In this document: positions 1 through 6,192 of the stretch, piece after piece
Numbering within the stretch: position 1 is the first letter of the stretch
How the letters are laid out: each line of letters starts with the position of its first letter
Assembly (NCBI GenBank): GCA_018609945.1
Contig: JAHENO010000136.1
Coordinates: 1 to 9,168, forward strand
Length of the DNA: 9,168 bases
Reading direction: 5' to 3'
Source of the DNA: Haloarculaceae archaeon
GTDB lineage: Archaea; Halobacteriota; Halobacteria; Halobacteriales; Haloarculaceae
The notes under the pieces: generated by a model
Seen by the model: the letters and a program-made list of their open reading frames with translations, nothing else
What the model was told of the DNA's origin: nothing
The model's database searches: none
Translations under genes and position numbers: made by a program

Positions 1-56
1 ACAACCACGGCGACGTAGTTGTACCGGGTCGTCAGCAACTCGGCGATCCCGATCAT
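1..56 (-). CDS. mnhC: Mrp/Mnh antiporter subunit C, N-terminal fragment (runs off the left edge)
   Basis: Only the first 18 codons are in the window, beginning MIGIAELLTTRYNYVAVV. The ATG (complement of 54-56) overlaps the TGA of mnhB in an ATGA junction. A GGAGGG Shine-Dalgarno-like stretch lies about 8 nt upstream inside the end of mnhB, which supports this start. The N-terminus fits MnhC/MrpC, a small NuoK-like membrane subunit of the Na+/H+ antiporter that normally follows mnhB. The assignment rests mainly on gene order, because the fragment is too short to identify alone. The rest of the antiporter (the large NuoL/NuoN-like subunits) is expected to continue to the left. Confidence 0.75.
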   Translation of the reverse strand, partial: MIGIAELLTTRYNYVAVV

Positions 57-517
57 TCTCGACCCTCCGTGAACTCGAAGCCGGCCGCGATGGCGAAAAA
101 CAGGCCCGAGATAGCGCCCGCGACGATCGCGCCGATGCCGAGTTCGACGCCCTCGATGCCGTACTTCGAGGCCTTTTTGATTCCGAGCGCGGTCTCGTAG
201 GTGGCATACTCCAGGAAGTTCCCGCCCAGCAGGAGCGGGCCCAGGCCGATGAACGCGAACGCGAGGACGCCGCCGGTCGCGAGCCCCACGACGATGGTGT
301 TGCGGAACCACTGTCGGGTCGGTTCGATGCCGAAGGCGAAGGCGAGCATGAGGATGGTCGCGGCGACGATGGTCCCGCCCTGGAACCCGCCACCCGCGGA
401 CTCGGCGCCGTGGAACATGACGAAGAGCCCGTAGGTGAGCACGAAGGGCGAGATCACCCGGACGGTGGTCATGATGACCGTGCTCTCGGTGTAGGGTCGC
501 CCGGCGCGTCCGCTCAT
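53..517 (-). CDS. mnhB: Na+/H+ antiporter subunit MnhB (MrpB)
   Basis: A 154-residue integral membrane protein of the Mrp/Mnh cation/proton antiporter complex, which exports Na+ in exchange for H+ at the cytoplasmic membrane. The family signature is clear: a first hydrophobic helix (about 19-37) leads into HGAESAGGGFQGG (about 36-48), the conserved glycine-rich turn of MnhB. Further helices lie at about 49-66, 73-95 and 124-148. The chosen ATG (complement of 515-517) overlaps the TGA of the upstream gene in an ATGA junction, and a GGAGGAG ribosome-binding site sits about 8 nt before it. The open frame continues much further upstream, but that part is out of frame with the neighbouring gene, is arginine-rich and is not real coding sequence. 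Length is normal for the family. Confidence 0.9.
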   Translation of the reverse strand: MSGRAGRPYTESTVIMTTVRVISPFVLTYGLFVMFHGAESAGGGFQGGTIVAATILMLAFAFGIEPTRQWFRNTIVVGLATGGVLAFAFIGLGPLLLGGNFLEYATYETALGIKKASKYGIEGVELGIGAIVAGAISGLFFAIAAGFEFTEGRE

Positions 518-1056
518 GTGAACGTCTCCTCCTTCAGGGCGACCAGCACTGCGGCGCCGGCCGCGAAGACGACCACCGCCTCGCCGAAGGTGTCGAACCC
601 GCGGTAGGCCGCCAGCACCGCTGTCACGGCGTTCTCGACACCGGTCTGTTTGTAGGCGTTCCCGAGGTAGAACTGCGTGACGTCGGCGTAGGCCCAGGCC
701 GGCGCACTCGGATCGCCGATGGCCGGAATCGCCGGGAGCGTCCACAGCAGCGCGCCGGCGAGGACGGCGACGACGGTCGCGGCCGGCCAGTTGACGGACT
801 TGAACGTCGGCTCCTCGGGTGAGGGCCGGACCGTCTTGGTCAGCGTCAGCAGGAAGAGCACGGTCGTCACGCCGGCACCGATGGCAGCCTCGGTCAGTGC
901 CACGTCGGGGGCCTGCATCGTCACCCACAGGAGCGCGAGCCCGAGGCTGTAGGCCGCAAAGGAGACGATCGCCGCGAGGGTATCGCGCAGGAAGACGGTC
1001 ACGAGTGCGCTCGCCAGGACGAACACCAAAAGCGTCGCCTCGACGACGGTGATCAC
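514..1056 (-). CDS. DUF4040 / MbhD-MbhE type antiporter subunit (MrpA C-terminal-like)
   Basis: A 180-residue membrane protein matching the part that in bacterial MrpA is fused to the C-terminus of the large subunit. In archaea and in Mbh hydrogenases it is separate. The N-terminal half has helices at about 4-22, 27-47 and 56-73 and the DUF4040/MbhD motif APDVALTEAAIGAG at 49-62. The C-terminal half has a helix at about 92-112 and the MbhE/MrpA-C motif AAYRGFDTFGEAVVVFAAG at 149-167. It is therefore an MbhD plus MbhE fusion. The start is GTG (complement of 1054-1056) in a GTGA overlap with the mnhG stop. A strong GGAGGTGA ribosome-binding site lies 6 nt before the start. It is likely required for assembly or proton translocation in the antiporter. 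Haloarchaeal annotations usually call it a DUF4040 protein. Confidence 0.88.
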   Translation of the reverse strand: MITVVEATLLVFVLASALVTVFLRDTLAAIVSFAAYSLGLALLWVTMQAPDVALTEAAIGAGVTTVLFLLTLTKTVRPSPEEPTFKSVNWPAATVVAVLAGALLWTLPAIPAIGDPSAPAWAYADVTQFYLGNAYKQTGVENAVTAVLAAYRGFDTFGEAVVVFAAGAAVLVALKEETFT

Positions 1057-1448
1057 TCGCGCTCACCTCCGTCGGTTTCGGGGCCGCCGTCGGCCGCTGG
1101 CTCGGGCCCTCGCTCGGCCGCGGTCCCGGTTCTGGTCTCGGCCGTCTGCTCGGCCTCCCAGGGTTCGATCCCCTGGTCGTAGGCCGCCCGCGTGATGGCG
1201 TGGGTCGCGGTCGGGTTCGTGATCAGCATGAACAGCGCGAGCAGGAGGAGTTTCGCCCGCGGGACGTTCGTCCCGAACGTGAGCGCGACCCCGGCCAGCG
1301 TCAGGACCGTCCCCACCGTGTCGGCCTTCGAGGTGGCGTGGGCCCGCGTGTAGAGGTCCGGCAGCCTGATCAATCCCACCGCGGCGATGACGGTGAAGAA
1401 CAGCCCCACGAGGATGAGTGACAGGCTGACATACAGCAGGAGACTCAC
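1053..1448 (-). CDS. mnhG: Na+/H+ antiporter subunit MnhG (MrpG)
   Basis: A 131-residue small membrane subunit of the Mrp/Mnh antiporter. Helices lie at about 3-26, 43-60 and 65-80. The family motif, a GLIRLPDLYTRAHATSKA-like stretch at 25-42, is intact (Arg28, Pro30, Asp31, Tyr33, Arg35, His37, Lys41). After about residue 95 comes a Glu/Gly/Ala/Pro-rich acidic tail with no family counterpart, typical of halophilic proteins and probably cytoplasmic. The start is GTG, overlapping the TGA of mnhF in a GTGA junction. A weak purine-rich GGGGTGG stretch lies upstream. No other start fits the family N-terminus. Overlapping starts and stops on both sides place it inside the operon. Confidence 0.92.
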   Translation of the reverse strand: MSLLLYVSLSLILVGLFFTVIAAVGLIRLPDLYTRAHATSKADTVGTVLTLAGVALTFGTNVPRAKLLLLALFMLITNPTATHAITRAAYDQGIEPWEAEQTAETRTGTAAERGPEPAADGGPETDGGERE

Positions 1449-1735
1449 AGCACACCACCCCGTTCGACGGTGAACTTCGAGATGGCGATGCTCATGATGA
1501 AGTTCAGCAGGGCGTAGACGATGGCGATGTCCAGGAATCCGGGCTGGTCGAACGCGGCCGCGACCAGTGCGATCACCAGCACCGTCGTGGTCCCGGTGGC
1601 GTTGACCGCGATGACCCGGTCGTGGGTCGTCGGCCCGCGGGCGACCCGGTACAGCGTCACGACCCCGACGAGGACGAAGGCCCCGATCAACAGCAGGAAC
1701 AGCGCCTCTGTCGACCCCTCACTCGCGAGTGTCAC
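1445..1735 (-). CDS. mnhF: Na+/H+ antiporter subunit MnhF (MrpF)
   Basis: A 96-residue, three-helix membrane subunit of the Mrp/Mnh antiporter (helices at about 11-30, 48-63 and 68-87). The MrpF signature after the first helix is present: RGPTTHDR at 33-40, followed by VIAVNATGT. Length is typical. The GTG start (complement of 1733-1735) overlaps the TGA of mnhE as GTGA. A GGTGA element about 7 nt upstream within the mnhE tail could act as a ribosome-binding site. In bacteria MrpF has been linked to cholate and Na+ efflux, but within the complex it is generally regarded as a structural subunit. Confidence 0.92.
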   Translation of the reverse strand: MTLASEGSTEALFLLLIGAFVLVGVVTLYRVARGPTTHDRVIAVNATGTTTVLVIALVAAAFDQPGFLDIAIVYALLNFIMSIAISKFTVERGGVL

Positions 1736-2904
1736 GAGCCGTCACCGCCCCGTTCCTGTGGGTCGGCCCCGGTTTCGGGGCTCGCGGCCTCGGCCGCGTG
1801 CTCGTCAGTTCCGGACCGGTGGTCCTGGCGCTGCCCCCGCTCGCGCGGGCTCGGAATCCGGGCACCGTCGCGACCGAAGAAGACGAACCGGATCCCCCGT
1901 TCGAGCCCGCCGGCATAGAGATCGTCGCGCGACGACTGGGTGAGGGCGTGGACGTAGAAGTTCCGTTTGCGGATGTCGACGGTCACGGTACCCGGCGTCA
2001 GCGTGATGCTGTTCGCCAGCGAAGTTACCGGCAATCCGACCGGAACCGCGGGGTGAAACTCCTCGATGCTCGGGTCGATGGGCATCGAGGGGTGCAAGAC
2101 GATGTACGCCACCTGGATGTTGGCCTTCGCGATCTGCCAGAACAGGTACGGCAGGTACACCGCCCAGCGCAAGAGCGTCCCCACCGCACGGGCGGGTTGT
2201 ATCCCGCGATCGAAGGTGATCCCCGAGAAGACGACGGCGGCGATGGCGGCACTGACGGCACCGGTGACGAAATCGAAGGTCCCGGCGAACCCGCCGATGA
2301 CCTGGTAGAACAGAAACGAGACGCCGAACACCGTCGCCACGGCACCGAGGTTCGCGGGCCGACGGATCAACCGACGACCCCGGACGGGCCGCTCCACGGG
2401 AGCCTCCTCGTAGGTGATCCCCTCCGCGAGGTCGAGTTCCACCGCCAGGGGCGCCAGGAGCGACGCCTGCGAACCGGGTCTGTACTCGGGGTCGAGGACG
2501 ACGTGTCCGATCCCGTTTGCGCGTGCGTACTCGAGGATGGTCTCGGCGTAGTCGGTCGGGCTGAACAGGTACTCGTCGGCGCCGATGACGGCTGTCGTCA
2601 CCGTGATCGGCGACTCCTCGTCGTCCGCGAGGCCGAGGTCGTCGCGCACCCAGGTCTCGACGCGTTCGAGCAGGTCCTCGGCCTCCCCGGCCGCCTCGGT
2701 GTTCAGATCGCGGTTCTGCCACGCGACCGGAAACACGAAGTGGAGTTCGCGGTCCCCGACCGCGCCCGTCCCCGTGTCGTCGGCAGCACTCGCGGTGTCC
2801 GTGCCAGTACCAGCCACCTCCCGAACGACGTACGCGACCGTGTTGCGCAGTGTCACTGAGTCGCCGACGGGCACCAGCACCCGCCGGGCGCTCGCCACGC
2901 TCAT
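1732..2904 (-). CDS. mnhE: UspA-like domain fused to Na+/H+ antiporter subunit MnhE (MrpE)
   Basis: A 390-residue first gene of the antiporter operon with three parts. Residues 1 to about 170 are soluble and resemble the universal stress protein fold: a first strand RRVLVPVGDS at 7-16, an acidic helix, and GIGHVVLDPEYRPGS at 131-145, similar to the Usp nucleotide-binding end. Residues about 184-345 are the MnhE domain, with helices at about 188-204, 211-230 and 243-270. The conserved sequence from YLPYLFWQIAKANIQVAY (250-267) to ANSITLTPGTVTVDI (297-311) ends in VHAL (318-321). Residues about 346-390 form an acidic, disordered-looking tail. Classical bacterial MnhE is about 160 residues and lacks the front domain. 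Such fusions occur in haloarchaeal annotations. The ATG is near a TATA-like GTTAAC and has no Shine-Dalgarno sequence, suggesting a leaderless transcript. The Usp part may sense nucleotides, which is an inference. Confidence 0.88.
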   Translation of the reverse strand: MSVASARRVLVPVGDSVTLRNTVAYVVREVAGTGTDTASAADDTGTGAVGDRELHFVFPVAWQNRDLNTEAAGEAEDLLERVETWVRDDLGLADDEESPITVTTAVIGADEYLFSPTDYAETILEYARANGIGHVVLDPEYRPGSQASLLAPLAVELDLAEGITYEEAPVERPVRGRRLIRRPANLGAVATVFGVSFLFYQVIGGFAGTFDFVTGAVSAAIAAVVFSGITFDRGIQPARAVGTLLRWAVYLPYLFWQIAKANIQVAYIVLHPSMPIDPSIEEFHPAVPVGLPVTSLANSITLTPGTVTVDIRKRNFYVHALTQSSRDDLYAGGLERGIRFVFFGRDGARIPSPRERGQRQDHRSGTDEHAAEAASPETGADPQERGGDGS

Positions 2905-2929
2905 TACTATATGCGTCCGTGGTCACACT

Positions 2930-2935
2930 GTTAAC
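2930..2935 (-). promoter_or_regulatory. Putative TATA box for the mnhE-F-G-B operon
   Basis: GTTAAC lies 26-31 nt upstream of the mnhE ATG. This is the position expected for a haloarchaeal TATA element when the transcript begins at or beside the start codon. The stretch is AT-rich compared with its surroundings, and no Shine-Dalgarno sequence precedes the ATG. The TnpB element begins only about 15 nt further upstream. The assignment is by position and composition only. Confidence 0.4.
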
Positions 2936-2963
2936 GGTAACTATCTTGACTCAGGGAGAGAAT

Positions 2964-2981
2964 CCCGGCCTTCAGGCCGGG
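2964..2981 (+). repeat. Left-end hairpin of the TnpB element
   Basis: CCCGGCC (2964-2970) and GGCCGGG (2975-2981) form a perfect 7-bp stem around a TTCA loop. It lies 13 nt inside the TTGAC pentamer. IS200/IS605 elements carry a subterminal hairpin at each end that is recognised by TnpA as single-stranded DNA. The shared TTCA loop with the right-end hairpin supports pairing of the two as element ends. Confidence 0.6.
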
Positions 2982-3066
2982 CGTGAATCGCGTAAGCCCG
3001 GTTATCTCGTCCACGGGAACTGCCGGACCGGATATTCAATGTTCACTTTCACTCCGGCAGGCTACT

Positions 3067-3072
3067 ACTTAT
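3067..3072 (+). promoter_or_regulatory. Putative TATA box for tnpB
   Basis: ACTTAT lies 26-31 nt upstream of the tnpB ATG in an AT-rich patch, the spacing expected for a leaderless haloarchaeal transcript. No Shine-Dalgarno sequence precedes the ATG. The call rests on position and composition only. Confidence 0.35.
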
Positions 3073-3097
3073 CACTAGAGCAGACAACAGGCTATGT

Positions 3098-4351
3098 ATG
3101 GCGAATCAGGTCACGCGCACCTACGTTGCGTCCATTCGCAACCACCAACAGGTGCGTGACGACCTCGATTCGCTCGGGTTCGCCGCCTCGAAACTCTGGA
3201 ACGTCGCCCGGTGGACCTGCGACCGGATTTGGGATGAAACTGGCACGATTCCCGACGACAGCACGCTCAAGGCGTATCTCAAGAGCCACGAACGCTACGC
3301 GGATTTGAACGCTCAATCCAGTCAGGCAATTCTCGAAGAATTGGCTGAAGCGTTCGACTCGTGGTACGCCAATCGTGCAAACGGCACCGAGAACGCGAAT
3401 CCGCCCGGCTACCGCAAGCGTGGCGACGACCACCCACGCTCGACGGTCACGTTCAAAGAGGACGGCTTCAAGCACGACCCCAACCACAACCGGATTCGAC
3501 TCTCGAAGGGTCGAAACCTGAAAGACGGGCGGAGAGACTTCATTCTCTGTGAGTACGCCGCCGGCCCGGATGTGGACGTACAGAACGTTCAGCAGATCCG
3601 GGCGGTCTGGAACGGCGACGAATGGGAGTTGCACATCGTCTGCCGCGTCGAAATCGAGAACGCTGATGCCCCCGGCGACCGGGTTGCGGGTATCGACCTC
3701 GGCATCTGCAACTTTGCTGCGGTCGCAGTCGGTGCCGAAGCCCTGTTGTATCCCGGTGGCGCTCTCAAAGAGGACGACTACTACTTCCAGAAAGAGCGAG
3801 CCAAGTGCGATGACAGCGACTCACAGAAGGCACGGCGACTGGACAGGAAGCGCGATGAGCGCCGGACACACTTCTTGCACGCCGTTTCGATGGACATAGT
3901 AGCGGAGTGTGCCGCCCGGAACGTCGGGACCATCGTCGTGGGTGACCTCTCTGGTATCCGTGAGGGTGCTGACTGGGGCGACCACGGCAATCTCAACCTG
4001 CATGGGTGGGCGTTCGACCGCTTCACCGAGATGCTGGAATACAAAGCCGCAGAGCGCGGTATCACCGTCGAGTGTGTAGATGAACGCGACACGTCCAAAT
4101 CGTGTGCCGCGTGTGGGACCACCGATGACAGCCAACGCGTCGAACGCGGATTGTATGTGTGCGACGAGTGTGGGTTGGTCGCTAATGCCGACGTGAACGG
4201 GGCCGAGAACATCCGACAGAAGGTACTCCCAAGTCTCGCCTGTGATGGGGGAGATAGGGATAACGGCTGGATGGCACAGCCAGCGGTGCGCCTGTTCGAC
4301 AAATCTATGGGCAGAGTACGCCCACAAGAACAGGTGCGCCGCGAACCATAA
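3098..4351 (+). CDS. tnpB: TnpB family RNA-guided endonuclease (IS1341-type 'transposase')
   Basis: A 417-residue TnpB. The N-terminal helix-turn-helix/WED-like region covers about 1-190 and includes SKLWNVARW (31-39). A RuvC-like nuclease fold runs from about 195. RuvC-I is GIDLGICNFAAVA with Asp200, and RuvC-III is ANADVNGAENI with Asp365. The zinc finger has Cys336, Cys339, Cys355 and Cys358 following DTSKSC. The RuvC-II strand reads TIVVGDLSGIRE, placing Gly282 where many TnpBs have the catalytic Glu. Either cleavage is impaired or another acid (for example Glu288, or Glu329 in DERDTSK) substitutes. Full length with no frameshift or internal stop. Active TnpB cuts DNA using a guide RNA from the element's right end and helps retain the element at its site. 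Whether this copy is active is uncertain. Codon use is more AT-rich than in neighbouring genes. Confidence 0.92.
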   Translation: MANQVTRTYVASIRNHQQVRDDLDSLGFAASKLWNVARWTCDRIWDETGTIPDDSTLKAYLKSHERYADLNAQSSQAILEELAEAFDSWYANRANGTENANPPGYRKRGDDHPRSTVTFKEDGFKHDPNHNRIRLSKGRNLKDGRRDFILCEYAAGPDVDVQNVQQIRAVWNGDEWELHIVCRVEIENADAPGDRVAGIDLGICNFAAVAVGAEALLYPGGALKEDDYYFQKERAKCDDSDSQKARRLDRKRDERRTHFLHAVSMDIVAECAARNVGTIVVGDLSGIREGADWGDHGNLNLHGWAFDRFTEMLEYKAAERGITVECVDERDTSKSCAACGTTDDSQRVERGLYVCDECGLVANADVNGAENIRQKVLPSLACDGGDRDNGWMAQPAVRLFDKSMGRVRPQEQVRREP

Positions 4352-4415
4352 TATCCCAACGCTCGGGAAACCGCGCCGTTCACGGCGCGGAGGATGTCAT
4401 TCGCATCGGTGACCA
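4200..4415 (+). ncRNA. Predicted right-end guide RNA (reRNA/omegaRNA; haloarchaeal 'sotRNA')
   Basis: IS1341-type elements of haloarchaea produce sense RNAs overlapping the 3' end of tnpB (reported as sotRNAs in Halobacterium). In ISDra2 and relatives the equivalent RNA guides TnpB and ends in a guide copied from flanking DNA. Here the supporting structure is a small stem GCTGG/CCAGC (4266-4270 with 4280-4284) and the strong terminal hairpin at 4371-4390. The guide would start at about 4400, just past GATGTCA, and read TTCGCATCGGTGACCA. The 5' end is a guess from related elements, and both ends are approximate. Confidence 0.4.
4371..4390 (+). repeat. Right-end hairpin of the TnpB element
   Basis: CCGCGCCG (4371-4378) and CGGCGCGG (4383-4390) form a perfect 8-bp stem with a TTCA loop, 19 nt after the tnpB stop codon. 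It is followed by AGGATGTCA (4391-4399), where the element is taken to end. It would serve both as the TnpA recognition hairpin and as the last stem of the guide-RNA scaffold. Confidence 0.65.
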
Positions 4416-4624
4416 GTCACAGGAGTGTCGTCGAACCACCTGTCCCCGGAGTCACGGCTACCGGTCCCCGATCGAACGTCCGTGCGAAACCTTCACAGAG
4501 GCGGCCACCGACACTCCAGGCGGTGCATACGATGACAGACCACGACAGACACGCGGGGGACAGCCACCGGGGAGCCGACGGGGCGTGGCGAGTCCGGACG
4601 ACAGTCCGCGGAGGGAGGTGAGGG
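4400..4624 (+). other. Intergenic region between the TnpB element and the CoA ligase gene
   Basis: This 225-nt stretch has no convincing gene. It contains an imperfect palindrome GTGAC-CA-GTCAC (4409-4420) and a weak BRE/TATA-like stretch GCGAAACCTTCACA (4484-4497) that could be the ligase promoter. A 29-codon ORF (4532-4621), in the same frame as the ligase, ends in TGA 3 nt before the ligase ATG. That ORF is not acidic like local proteins and may be chance. Confidence 0.3.
4614..4621 (+). promoter_or_regulatory. Strong Shine-Dalgarno sequence for the CoA ligase
   Basis: GGAGGTGA matches the complement of the conserved 16S rRNA 3' end and ends 3 nt before the ATG at 4625, a rather short spacing. 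An in-frame TGA at 4619-4621 lies within it, so the ligase cannot start further upstream. A leadered mRNA is implied, unlike the apparently leaderless mnhE, tnpB and his genes. Confidence 0.6.
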
Positions 4625-6190
4625 ATGGCGTTCGAGAGTCCGTTCCCGGACGTGACGATTCCCGAGGTGTCGCTGCCGGAGTTCGTCCTCGATAGCGTGG
4701 CCGAACGGGGCGACGAGTCGGCGTTCGTCGACGCCGACACCGGCCGCACGGTGACCTTCGCGGAACTGCCCGCGAAGGTCGACGCGCTGGCCGCCGGGCT
4801 TGCCGGCCGGGGGTTCGGCAAGGGCGACGTGTTCGCGATATACATGCCCAACGTCCCCGAGTACCCGGTCGCGTTCCACGGCGTCACCGCGGTCGGCGGC
4901 GTCGTGACGACGGTCAATCCGCTGTACACGGTCGAGGAACTGACCCGGCAACTCGACGACACGGGCGCACGGTTCCTCCTGACCGTCCCGCCCTTCGCGG
5001 AGAAGGCCGCCGAGGCTGCGGAGGCGACGGCCGTCGAGGAGGTGTTCGTCCTCGGGGAATCCGAGGTGGGGACGCCGTTCCCGGCGCTGTTCGACGCCGA
5101 GGCGGAGCCGCCCGACGTCGACGTCGGGCCGGACGACCTCGCGGTGTTGCCCTACTCCAGCGGGACCACGGGCCTTCCCAAAGGTGTGGAACTCACGCAC
5201 CGCAACCTGGTGGCGAACGTCTGCCAGGTGTCGGGCGTCGACCCGCCGGATTTCGGCCCCGACGACGTTTCGGTCGGCGTGTTGCCCTTTTACCACATCT
5301 ACGGAATGACCGTGGTGATGAACTGGCACATCCGGGAGGGGGCGACAGTCGTGACCGTCCCCAAATTCGACCTCGAACCCTTCCTGGAGACCATGGAGGG
5401 CCACGAGGTGTCCGTGGCGTACCTCGTGCCGCCGATCGTGCTGGCGCTGGCACACAAACCTCTCGTCGAGGAGTACGACCTTTCGGCGCTGTCGATGATC
5501 ACCGTCGGGGCGGCGCCGCTGGCCGAGGACGTCGCCGAGACGTGTGCCGACCGGCTGGACTGTCTGGTCAAGCAGGGCTACGGGCTGACCGAGGCGAGTC
5601 CGGTGACCCACCTCACCCCGCGAGACCCCGACCGGGTTCGCCGCGGGAGCGTCGGCCCGCCGGTACCGAACACGGCCTGTCGCGTCGTCGACGTCGAGAC
5701 TGGCGAGGACCTCGATCCCGGCGAGGAGGGCGAGGTGCTGGTCAAAGGGCCACAGGTCATGCGGGGCTACTGCGCCCGCGCGGACGCGACCGAGGACGCG
5801 TTCGTGGACGGGTGGCTCCGGACAGGCGACGTCGGCGTCGTCGACGAGGACGGCTACCTGTCCGTGATCGACCGCGTCAAGGAACTCATCAAGTACAAGG
5901 GCTACCAGGTCGCGCCCGCAGAACTGGAGGGGCTGCTCCTCGAAGAGGACGCTGTGGCCGACGCCGCCGTCGTCCCCAAACCCGACGAGGAGACCGGCGA
6001 GATACCGAAGGCGTTCGTCGTCCCGGACGGCGACATCGACACCGAGGCGGTCCGGGCCTCGGTCGCCGAGCGAGTGGCCCCACACAAGAAGATCCGCGAA
6101 ATCGAGATCGTCGACGAGATACCCAAGTCGCCGTCGGGAAAGATACTCCGGCGAGTCCTCGTCGACGAGTACGTCGAGAGCGAGGGATAG
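4625..6190 (+). CDS. AMP-forming acyl/aryl-CoA ligase (4-coumarate-CoA ligase-like, ANL superfamily)
   Basis: A 521-residue adenylate-forming enzyme that activates a carboxylic acid with ATP and transfers it to coenzyme A. All core motifs are intact: the ATP-binding loop YSSGTTGLPKG (177-187), the substrate-pocket strand PFYHIYGM (221-228), QGYGLTEASPV (317-327), the ribose-binding TGD (Asp402), the hinge/linker VIDRVKELIKYKGYQV (414-429), and PKSPSGK with the catalytic lysine at 506. The PFYHIYG and QGYGLTEA forms and overall length resemble 4-coumarate-CoA ligases and medium/long-chain fatty acyl-CoA ligases. The substrate cannot be read from the sequence. No signal peptide or membrane segment is seen, so it should be cytosolic. 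It is transcribed divergently from the antiporter operon and converges on the small ferredoxin gene with only 2 nt between their stop codons. Confidence 0.92.
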   Translation: MAFESPFPDVTIPEVSLPEFVLDSVAERGDESAFVDADTGRTVTFAELPAKVDALAAGLAGRGFGKGDVFAIYMPNVPEYPVAFHGVTAVGGVVTTVNPLYTVEELTRQLDDTGARFLLTVPPFAEKAAEAAEATAVEEVFVLGESEVGTPFPALFDAEAEPPDVDVGPDDLAVLPYSSGTTGLPKGVELTHRNLVANVCQVSGVDPPDFGPDDVSVGVLPFYHIYGMTVVMNWHIREGATVVTVPKFDLEPFLETMEGHEVSVAYLVPPIVLALAHKPLVEEYDLSALSMITVGAAPLAEDVAETCADRLDCLVKQGYGLTEASPVTHLTPRDPDRVRRGSVGPPVPNTACRVVDVETGEDLDPGEEGEVLVKGPQVMRGYCARADATEDAFVDGWLRTGDVGVVDEDGYLSVIDRVKELIKYKGYQVAPAELEGLLLEEDAVADAAVVPKPDEETGEIPKAFVVPDGDIDTEAVRASVAERVAPHKKIREIEIVDEIPKSPSGKILRRVLVDEYVESEG

Positions 6191-6192
6191 GG

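Larger units (their letters stand above)
2951..4399 (+). mobile_element. TnpB-only IS200/IS605-superfamily (IS1341-type) element
   Basis: The element carries a single tnpB gene between two short hairpins with the same TTCA loop. The left hairpin is at 2964-2981 and the right one at 4371-4390. There are no terminal inverted repeats or target duplication, as expected for this superfamily. A TTGAC pentamer at 2946-2950 directly precedes the proposed left end and resembles the TTGAT target/TAM of ISDra2. The right end is placed after AGGATGTCA following the right hairpin. No tnpA (Y1 transposase) is present, so movement would need TnpA in trans. Its base composition is more AT-rich than the flanking genes. 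Exact boundaries are inferred and could be off by several bases. Confidence 0.75.

Noticed and set aside
518..1066. N-terminal extension of the mnhB frame, making a 337-residue protein.
   Set aside because: It overlaps the DUF4040 subunit gene in another frame and is arginine-rich. The real start is the ATGA overlap at 514-517 with a good Shine-Dalgarno sequence.
3092..3634. Minus-strand 180-codon frame opposite the 5' half of tnpB.
   Set aside because: No motif or promoter was seen, and it is explained by codon structure of the opposite gene.
2951..4399. CRISPR-Cas locus suggested by a Cas12-related RuvC/zinc-finger protein.
   Set aside because: No repeat array, cas1 or cas2 is present. 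The hairpin ends and the size of the gene fit a TnpB element.
4493..6085. A 530-codon open frame on the minus strand opposite the CoA ligase.
   Set aside because: It is an antisense shadow of a GC-rich gene. The translation is rich in Arg, His and Val with no family motifs, while the plus strand encodes an intact ligase.
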